This document shows, in pieces, positions 58,022-64,000 of a stretch of DNA of 64,000 nucleotides. Both the position numbers and the translations under genes were made by a program. How positions within the stretch are numbered: position 1 is the first letter of the stretch; every line of letters starts with the position of its first letter. The notes under the pieces were generated by a model. That model saw only the letters and a program-made list of their open reading frames with translations, did not search any database and had not been told where the DNA came from. The stretch comes from Stappia sp. MMSF_3263 (GTDB lineage Bacteria > Pseudomonadota > Alphaproteobacteria > Rhizobiales > Stappiaceae): the NCBI RefSeq assembly GCF_030733745.1, contig NZ_JASHIK010000012.1, positions 62,001 to 126,000 of the forward strand. The letters are read 5' to 3'.

Positions 58022-58753
58022 ATGCCGGAAGGCCTGAATGTCATCCTGCCGGCCGCGGGTGCCGGTACCCGCCTCGGACTGCCTTATCCCAAGGAACTGC
58101 ACCGGGTGGAGGAAGGGGGCAGCCTCATCGACTATTCCCTTCGCCACATATGGCAGGCGGGTGAGGCGATCGGCAGTGTTACGCTCACCATCGTGCCGGG
58201 CAAGGAGATGGTCGCCGACTATGTCCGTTCCGTTCTTCCGGGAGTTGATGTCCGGACATGCCAGTTCAATCCCGCATACAGTGAGTGGCCGGGCAGCATT
58301 CTCTCCTCGGAACAGCTGTTCGCGGGCCGGAATGTCGTCCTTCTGCCGGATTCGGTGATAGTGATGCGCTCTGGCGAAGTCTTGTTCGAACGCTACCGCG
58401 AGGCTTTTGAAGCCGGCGAGGAGGTGGTTTTTGCCTACAAGGCCGTTGGACCAGCCGATCCGATCACATCGCTTGGAGCATTGAGGGTCGAGGGGGCATG
58501 TGTCACTGATTTCTGCGACAAACCGGATGCGGGTATCGCTTCGGACTTCAACGCGTTCTGGGCCAGCTTTGGCTTCACCGGGCCGGTCGGTCCAGGGCTG
58601 CTGGCGATGATGATGCGCTCGGTCGCAAGGGAGCGTGTCGATATCGCCGCCCTCGACGCGCGGGTCGGCGCCTTTCCTGTCGCCGACTATCTCGATCTCG
58701 GCACTTGGCCTTCCATTCGGCGGTTCCTGAAGGGACGCGCCGATGCGGACTAA
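58022..58753 (+). CDS. Sugar nucleotidyltransferase-like protein
   Basis: A 243-residue protein of the NTP-transferase fold. ILPAAGAGTRLGLPYPKELH fits the GxGTRL...PK nucleotide motif, and VVLLPDSVIVM gives a metal Asp. It would activate a sugar phosphate or control such a step. I chose ATG 58022; a frame from 57989 is open but less family-like. The end overlaps the next gene by 11 bp. GC and codon use are a little lower than the host. Product sugar unknown. Confidence 0.75.
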   Translation: MPEGLNVILPAAGAGTRLGLPYPKELHRVEEGGSLIDYSLRHIWQAGEAIGSVTLTIVPGKEMVADYVRSVLPGVDVRTCQFNPAYSEWPGSILSSEQLFAGRNVVLLPDSVIVMRSGEVLFERYREAFEAGEEVVFAYKAVGPADPITSLGALRVEGACVTDFCDKPDAGIASDFNAFWASFGFTGPVGPGLLAMMMRSVARERVDIAALDARVGAFPVADYLDLGTWPSIRRFLKGRADAD

Positions 58754-60212
58754 GATATTCATCGCCGACCATCAGGGACGAGGCCGGCTCGCGTCCGAAT
58801 TGTTTCAGCCGGTGCACATCGGTGCCGCGCTGTATCGGAGCGGAAGTGAGGCGGCAGAACGTGATGACGGATATGCCGGATCGCTTTCGGCACTGGAATC
58901 CTACGCCGACCTGCGTTGCCTGAATCACGTTCGTCGCGTGTATTCCGATGATCTGGACATAATCGGAATCCAGCAATACCGACGTGTTTTTCATTTTCCC
59001 CCGCATGCGGGAGTGCTGCCGGACGGCGTGCTGGAGGAGGTGCATCGCACCACTCGGCTGCAGCCTTCCTATGAACTGCATGTCTCGCCTCCTGAGTTCG
59101 AGATCTGCCTTGATCGACTACGGGAGATGACGTCATCGGACATTGAACGTCTGCTTGACGGTTGCTGCATGGTGGTCAACCGACTGCAGAGCTTGGGTGA
59201 GGAAACGCTCGAGAGCCAGTACCTGCGGACGATCTCGGCGATCTATCCCGGCGACATGCGTTATCTCGACGCCTGGTGGGACCTTAAGGAGGTTTTGCGC
59301 GAGATGCTGCCAGGGGCGGATGTCGACCTGCTTTGCGATGAACCGACAGGCTATTTCAACAATGTGATGATTGCCCGCCGAGACGAGTTCAACGCCTACT
59401 GCGATTTCCTGTTCGCGGCGTTGGCGCGGCTTGATCGCTGGGCAGGCGTCTATCGCCTTTTCGGGTATCTGGGCGAGCGTATCTTCACCCTCTACCTCAA
59501 GCATCAACTCGCCATGCGGCCTGACTTCCACTTGCGTGAGTTGCCGGTTCTGGTCGAGACGGAGCACTCTCATCTTGCTCGCTTGCGGGTGCTGCCGTCT
59601 CGCCACGGTGCCACCTACGGTCTTGATGGTGCATCTGTGACACTGCACCCGTTGAACGAAGCCGGCCGGGTGCGTCTGAGTTCGGGACGGACACATGCGG
59701 TCGTCGATGTCCGGGCCGATACACCCGATCTACCGGCATTGTCGGTGTCCTTCCAGGGGCCGGAACCGGCGCGTGTCTGTTTTCGTCTTTGGTCCACCTG
59801 CCCGGGAAAGGATGTTGATGTCGATATCCGGTCTCATGCAGGGCAGCATGCCGTCCGGGTTCTGCCAGGTGCCGGGTATCACGATTTCGCCCTTTGCGCG
59901 GCTTCCACGGCGCGGTTTGATATCCGCTTTCGTTTGAGCAGGGCGGGCTCGCCGGAGGAAAGACACACACAGGTGGATATGCAGGTTGTCGGCCTCGACA
60001 GGCTGAACATCGTTCCGCAATCCGACCTGCCGCCCGGGCTGCGGGTCGCCACGCTTGCCTCCTTCGATGAGCCGGCATACCTCGCCGCCAACCCGGACTT
60101 GGCTGGAGTGTTGGCCACCGATACGACCTTCGACCCTCATCTGCATTTTCGCCAGCACGGCTTTATCGAGGGCCGCGTCCAGTCGGCGCCAGGCCAGCCG
60201 TCAGGTTCATGA
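58743..60212 (+). CDS. DUF4422-like glycan protein with NPDL/EGR tail
   Basis: A 489-residue protein. The start KIFIADHQGR, then PVHIGAALYRSGSEAAERDDG and DIIGIQQYRRVFHF, follow the DUF4422 glycosyltransferase-like pattern (IGA, DD-G, GxxxYRR). The middle (about 300-430) is beta-rich and unknown. The last 45 residues read YLAANPDLAGVL and LHFRQHGFIEGRV, a motif seen in surface-polysaccharide proteins. It overlaps the nucleotidyltransferase gene, so both probably serve one surface glycan. Donor and acceptor unknown. Confidence 0.7.
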   Translation: MRTKIFIADHQGRGRLASELFQPVHIGAALYRSGSEAAERDDGYAGSLSALESYADLRCLNHVRRVYSDDLDIIGIQQYRRVFHFPPHAGVLPDGVLEEVHRTTRLQPSYELHVSPPEFEICLDRLREMTSSDIERLLDGCCMVVNRLQSLGEETLESQYLRTISAIYPGDMRYLDAWWDLKEVLREMLPGADVDLLCDEPTGYFNNVMIARRDEFNAYCDFLFAALARLDRWAGVYRLFGYLGERIFTLYLKHQLAMRPDFHLRELPVLVETEHSHLARLRVLPSRHGATYGLDGASVTLHPLNEAGRVRLSSGRTHAVVDVRADTPDLPALSVSFQGPEPARVCFRLWSTCPGKDVDVDIRSHAGQHAVRVLPGAGYHDFALCAASTARFDIRFRLSRAGSPEERHTQVDMQVVGLDRLNIVPQSDLPPGLRVATLASFDEPAYLAANPDLAGVLATDTTFDPHLHFRQHGFIEGRVQSAPGQPSGS

Positions 60213-60283
60213 AGCTCTGATCGGCTCGACCAGCTTTACCGGGAGGCATGTCCGAATGAGGCTTGTCTGCCGCGGGGGGGATC

Positions 60284-60691
60284 TCAGCCCGGTATCTCGA
60301 CCCGGATGAACGTTATCTGGCCGCCGCGCGCGAAGATCGACACGTAGACGAGCGCGTCCTGCCGCTCGATGATCCTGGCCTCGTCCGCCGAGACCACGAT
60401 CAGCGATTCCATCGCCTGCCGGTGTCCCGGGTTGCCGAACCATCGGTCGTTTTCGTCCCCGGCGTGACGGATCCCGAACCGGTGGAAGTTTGCCCGGTCC
60501 TGTCTGACGATGGCTGCTGCGCTGGCAAGTCTTGTTCCTCTGGAATTGACCCTGTCCTCGGGACCCAGATAGGCCATGTAGCCGCCAATCATCCTGTCCT
60601 GTGCCCCTGCGGTCGCCGGCAACAGCAGGACGCCTGCCACAAATGCGGCAGCCGCGGTTCGGAACTCCGCTTTTCCAAAGAACATGCTCAT
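60284..60691 (-). CDS. Secreted small protein, unknown function
   Basis: A 135-residue protein with a Sec signal (hydrophobic AAAAFVAGVLLLPATAGA, cut near AGAQDR). The mature part, about 105 residues, has RMIGGYMAYLGPEDRVNSRG and GDENDRWFGNPGHRQAMESL and looks like a small beta fold. No family recognised. It converges on the glycan gene. Confidence 0.65.
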   Translation of the reverse strand: MSMFFGKAEFRTAAAAFVAGVLLLPATAGAQDRMIGGYMAYLGPEDRVNSRGTRLASAAAIVRQDRANFHRFGIRHAGDENDRWFGNPGHRQAMESLIVVSADEARIIERQDALVYVSIFARGGQITFIRVEIPG

Positions 60692-60975
60692 TCAAACCCC
60701 TCGCGTTGGAAGCATTCGCTCCCGGTCTTGTGAAGAATGACCCAAAGTGCCGGAATCATACCGAAATCCGCTCGACGCCGCGAGACGGACAGTGCCGGCC
60801 GGTCCCGAGCCTGCCATGTCAGTGCGCCTCGCCAGCGGTTCGTCTCCCGACTTAATCTCATCGGCCGATGGCTTTTTTGCATTTCCGCAAGCACCCGTCC
60901 CCGACCTAGCATTGCGGCGGGCGTCCGCCCGCGCCAGCCGGCTGTCGGGCGGAACAGGGCGCTCGCGGAGGGGGA

Positions 60976-62124
60976 ATGCTGTCTTTCACCACCAACCAGG
61001 TGCCGCGCATCGTCTCCGGGCCCGGCCGCAGCGCTGAGCTCGGCGCCATCGTCGCGGGCCTTGCCGGGGAGGGGGCCTGCGTCCTGCTCGTCGCCGACAA
61101 CGGCCTTGGCGCGCTCGGCCTCACCTCCCATGTCGCCGAGGCGCTGAAATCCGGCGGTCACCGCGTCATCACCCATGACGCGATCCTCAGCGATCCGAAG
61201 GAGCCCTGCATCGTCGCGGCGGTCGAGGAGGCGCGCACCGAGGGCGTCGAGGCGGTTGTGTGCCTGGGTGGCGGCTCGGCTCTCGACGCCGGCAAGCTGA
61301 TCGCCGCGATGATCGGGGCTAAGGGGCGTCTTGAGGACTATCGCCTTGCGGCCAACGCGCTTCCCGTTGCCCGGGTGCCGCTCGTCTGCGTGCCGACCAC
61401 GGCCGGCACCGGCTCGGAGGCGACCGCCGTCTCGGTCATCTCGGATGCCGCCGGCACAAAATACTGGTACTGGGCGCCGGCGCTGAAGCCCGACGTGGCC
61501 CTGCTCGACGCGCGGTTGACCACCGGCCTGCCGCCGCAGCTGACCGCCGCCTGCGGGGTCGATGCCATTGTTCACGCCATGGAGGCGGCGACCGGGCGCT
61601 CGGCCTTTGCCGAGAATTCCCGCGTCTGCCACGAGGCGATCCGCCTTGCCACCTCCCATATCGACCGCGCCGTCGCCGAGCCGGATGACCTGGAGGCGCG
61701 CGGGGCCATGCTGCTTGCCGCGACCTGGGCCGGCGTTGGCATCGACAATGCCGGTACGGGCATGGCCCACAACATCGCCCATGCGCTGGCGAGCCTGGTG
61801 CCGATCCATCACGGCCGCGCTGTTGCAATCGGCATGTCCGCCTCTCTCGGCTGGTCCATGGAGGGTCATGAAAAGGACTGGAGCGAGGTCGCCCGTGCCT
61901 TCGGCTGTGCCCATTACGGCGAATTGCCGATGGCCTTTTCCGGGCTGGTTCGTCGCCTCGGCATCCGTCTGTCGCTCGCCGCCGATACCAACCGCATCCC
62001 GCCGGAGCGCCTCGCCGCCCAGATGGCGGCGGCGCAGAACGCGCCGATGCGCGCGGCCAGCCGCCGCGAGGTCACCGACGAGGATCTGCTGCTGCTCGCC
62101 GAGCGAACGCTCGGCTTCTCCTGA
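60976..62124 (+). CDS. Iron-containing alcohol dehydrogenase
   Basis: A 382-residue enzyme. VVCLGGGSALDAGKLIA binds NAD, VPTTAGTGSEATAVSVI follows, and GVDAIVHAMEAATG with MAHNIAHALASLVPIHHG gives the metal-binding Asp and His residues. It oxidises or reduces an alcohol/aldehyde pair. It lies 101 bp before a LysR gene and the sarcosine oxidase gene, but no direct pathway link is clear. Substrate unknown. Confidence 0.92.
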   Translation: MLSFTTNQVPRIVSGPGRSAELGAIVAGLAGEGACVLLVADNGLGALGLTSHVAEALKSGGHRVITHDAILSDPKEPCIVAAVEEARTEGVEAVVCLGGGSALDAGKLIAAMIGAKGRLEDYRLAANALPVARVPLVCVPTTAGTGSEATAVSVISDAAGTKYWYWAPALKPDVALLDARLTTGLPPQLTAACGVDAIVHAMEAATGRSAFAENSRVCHEAIRLATSHIDRAVAEPDDLEARGAMLLAATWAGVGIDNAGTGMAHNIAHALASLVPIHHGRAVAIGMSASLGWSMEGHEKDWSEVARAFGCAHYGELPMAFSGLVRRLGIRLSLAADTNRIPPERLAAQMAAAQNAPMRAASRREVTDEDLLLLAERTLGFS

Positions 62125-62225
62125 AATCGGCCCCGATGGCACCCGACGCCCCTTTCCAGCCGCCTCCCGCCGACGTAGCCTTGCAGCCTTGGACAAGGGA
62201 CCGCGAGCGCGGCCGGGACGGGCGC

Positions 62226-63173
62226 ATGACCACCAATCCGATCGACCGGCGACGTCTGCCGCTGAACTCCCTGCGTGCCTTCGAGGCGGCGGCGCGGCAG
62301 ATGAGCTTCACCCGCGCGGCCGAGAGCCTTGGCGTCACCCAGAGCGCCGTCAGTCGCCACGTCCTCAACCTGGAGGAGGTCGTCGGCGCACAGCTGTTCG
62401 AGCGCCGCGGCTCGTCGCTGGCGCTTACCCATGCCGGCCAGGACCTGATCGGCAATGTCACCCCGGCGCTCGACCGGCTCCAGGCCGGGCTCAACGCCAT
62501 CTGCGAGATCGACCGCGGCGGCACGCTGCGCCTTGCCCTGCCGCCGTCCTTTGCCATTCGCATGGCCACCCCGATCATCGAGACTTGCCGGGCCGAGGGC
62601 GGCGTCGCCATCGAGATCGACACGCCCTATGTGCTGGAAAGCCTCGACAGCACCGCCCATGACGCGGCGGTCGTCTTCTCCCGCCCGCGCGTCACCGACC
62701 AGGTGATGGACCTGCTGTGGATGGAGGAACTGACGCTCTTGTGCCGTCCCGACATGGCCGCGCGTCTGCGCGAGGAGGGGATCGCGGCGGCGCTTTCCCG
62801 CGAGACGGTCATCCATATCCGCAACGAGGCGGGCCGCCACACCGCCTGGGCCGAACTGCTGCGCGCCGCCGGCATCGCAGCCACCCTGCCGCAGGGCATC
62901 GTCTTCGACACCGCCCACATGGCGCTCGATTTCGCCGCGCGCGAGGGCGGTCTCGTTGTCGCCGACCGCCGGCTTGCAGCGCGCGACATCGCCGAAGGCC
63001 GGCTTGCCGCCCCCTTCGACATCTCGGCCGCCTCGGGCTTCGGCTATTTCATGCTCTTCCGCCCGGACGACCTGCAGCGCGAGGCGGTGCAGATCTTCCG
63101 CCGCCGCATGCTGACGGAGTTTGCGCCCTCGCTGGAGCCGGCGAGGGTGGCGGCGCAGTCGGGCGTTGCGTGA
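62226..63173 (+). CDS. LysR family transcriptional regulator (GcvA-like)
   Basis: A 315-residue LysR protein: LPLNSLRAFEAAARQMSFTRAAESLGVTQSAVSRHVLNLE is the GcvA-type HTH. The effector domain has GGLVVADRRLAARDIAEGRL, also GcvA-like. It lies 123 bp before the sarcosine oxidase gene in the same direction, so control of glycine-betaine/sarcosine breakdown is plausible. I chose ATG 62226; an ATG at 62136 is open but adds an unusual tail. Confidence 0.92.
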   Translation: MTTNPIDRRRLPLNSLRAFEAAARQMSFTRAAESLGVTQSAVSRHVLNLEEVVGAQLFERRGSSLALTHAGQDLIGNVTPALDRLQAGLNAICEIDRGGTLRLALPPSFAIRMATPIIETCRAEGGVAIEIDTPYVLESLDSTAHDAAVVFSRPRVTDQVMDLLWMEELTLLCRPDMAARLREEGIAAALSRETVIHIRNEAGRHTAWAELLRAAGIAATLPQGIVFDTAHMALDFAAREGGLVVADRRLAARDIAEGRLAAPFDISAASGFGYFMLFRPDDLQREAVQIFRRRMLTEFAPSLEPARVAAQSGVA

Positions 63174-63296
63174 GACGGCGGACGAGGTCGCATCCGCGAC
63201 AGCGCCGCGCCGCTTTTCCCCGCTTGGGGGCGGCAGGCGCGCGGGATAGGCTTTGCGGCGCCGGTTCGGCGAAAATTCGGTTGGGGTATCAGCACC

Positions 63297-64000
63297 GTGC
63301 AGAAATATTCGGCCCTTTCGCTCCTGAAGAACGCGTTCAGCGGCCATCGCCACTGGCAGCCGGCCTGGCGCAAGGCGGAGCCGAAGCCGGCCTATGACGC
63401 CATCATCGTCGGCGGCGGCGGCCATGGCCTGTCGACCGCCTACTACCTGGCGAAGGAGCATGGCCTTACCAACATCGTTGTGCTGGAAAAGGGCTGGCTC
63501 GGTTCCGGCAATATCGGCCGCAACACCACCATCGTGCGCTCCAACTACATGCTGCCCGACAACAACCGCTTCTACGAATGGTCGATGAAGCTGTGGGAGG
63601 GCCTGTCGCTCGACCTCAACTACAACGTCATGTTCTCCCAGCGCGGCGTGCTCAATCTGGCCCACACCCCCGCCCAGCTCGACGACTATGCCCGTCGCGG
63701 CAATTCGATGCGCCTGGAGGGGATCGACGCCGAACTGCTCGGCCCGTCCGAGATCGCCGCGCTCGTGCCCGGGCTCGATCTTTCCGGCAGCGCCCGTTTT
63801 CCTGTCGTCGGCGGGCTCTTGCAGCCGCGTGCCGGCACCGCCCGCCATGACGCGGTCGCCTGGGGCTATGCGCGCGCGGCCGACGCGCGCGGCGTCGACA
63901 TCGTCGAGAACTGCGAGGTCACCGGCTTCCTGCGCGAGGGAGAGCGCATCGTCGGCGTGACGACCACGCGCGGCGAGATCCGCGCCCCCAAGGTGGGCGT
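63297..64000 (+). CDS. soxB: Sarcosine oxidase subunit beta, 5' part
   Basis: The first 234 codons of an FAD/FMN oxidase, cut by the window end. It starts GTG-CAG-AAA-TAT-TCG (MQKYSALSLLKNAFSGH). IIVGGGGHGLSTAYYLAKEH is the FAD motif, and GSGNIGRNTTIVRSNYML is the hallmark block of heterotetrameric sarcosine oxidase beta, which demethylates sarcosine to glycine with formation of formaldehyde or methylene-tetrahydrofolate. The rest of a soxBDAG operon should follow. No stop appears in the part seen. Confidence 0.94.
   Translation, partial: MQKYSALSLLKNAFSGHRHWQPAWRKAEPKPAYDAIIVGGGGHGLSTAYYLAKEHGLTNIVVLEKGWLGSGNIGRNTTIVRSNYMLPDNNRFYEWSMKLWEGLSLDLNYNVMFSQRGVLNLAHTPAQLDDYARRGNSMRLEGIDAELLGPSEIAALVPGLDLSGSARFPVVGGLLQPRAGTARHDAVAWGYARAADARGVDIVENCEVTGFLREGERIVGVTTTRGEIRAPKVG

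Noticed and set aside
55277-58762. An 1161-codon open frame antisense to iorAB and the following gap
   Set aside because: It is long only because of GC-rich codon bias. It is low-complexity, rich in Arg, Gly and Ala, and opposite well-supported genes.

Overview
The window looks like a piece of a GC-rich alphaproteobacterial chromosome, most likely of the order Hyphomicrobiales. Signs of this are the fused trpE(G) gene with a Trp-Trp-Trp leader peptide, the many ABC and TRAP uptake systems, and the codon use. I cannot fix the genus from sequence reading alone; a marine Stappiaceae-like organism would fit. I found no rRNA, tRNA, CRISPR array, phage or replication origin. About 60 protein genes can be supported.

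Layout, left half. 1-2.7 kb: the 3' end of a livF gene, a DUF1636 gene, and a cobalt-uptake operon (cbtB, cbtA, His-rich anchored protein) behind a cobalamin riboswitch. 2.9-5.9 kb: ilvD, a tiny membrane protein, a 269-bp MITE-like element and a DUF1203 gene. 6.0-14.1 kb: a catabolic cluster for a CoA-activated aromatic acid, best read as the 2-aminobenzoyl-CoA (anthraniloyl-CoA) route: a two-domain monooxygenase/reductase facing an SDR-MarR-hydratase-acyl-CoA dehydrogenase-CoA ligase-RidA operon, with a 16-bp palindrome between them. 14.2-19.2 kb: nitroreductase, a small unknown protein, an unusual nitrilase-superfamily protein, and an HxlR regulator facing a GST/NTF2-like/tautomerase operon. 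19.2-21.6 kb: trpE(G) with its leader peptide, attenuator and promoter. 21.6-31.5 kb: a peptide-type ABC importer with three amidohydrolases (aspartoacylase-like, ArgE-like, N-formylglutamate amidohydrolase) and a LysR regulator, probably for N-acylated amino acids or peptides. 31.6-33.5 kb: serA-type dehydrogenase and a YceI protein.

Right half. 33.6-49.1 kb: a second peptide-type ABC system whose parts (deacylase, binding protein, two permeases, fused double ATPase, ROK kinase-like protein) all lie on the minus strand but are split by about 8.3 kb of foreign-looking DNA. That insert holds an IS1595-type transposase relic with passenger genes, a VOC/ArsR pair, a TAXI-type TRAP transporter, an orphan TadG-like gene between imperfect direct repeats, and an unknown gene. 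49.2-53.6 kb: an unknown anchored protein, a pirin, a phosphonate monoester hydrolase-type enzyme and a pair of AT-rich small membrane proteins. 53.9-57.7 kb: a LysR regulator facing an IorAB-type molybdenum hydroxylase. 58.0-60.2 kb: a sugar nucleotidyltransferase-like gene overlapping a DUF4422-like glycan gene. 60.3-64.0 kb: a secreted unknown protein, an iron-type alcohol dehydrogenase, a LysR regulator and the start of the sarcosine oxidase beta gene.

The strongest signals beyond routine annotation are the trp attenuation region with a promoter placed for leaderless transcription, the riboswitch-controlled cobalt operon with a His-rich third gene, the split ABC operon, the MITE-like element, and several perfect inverted repeats next to regulator genes.
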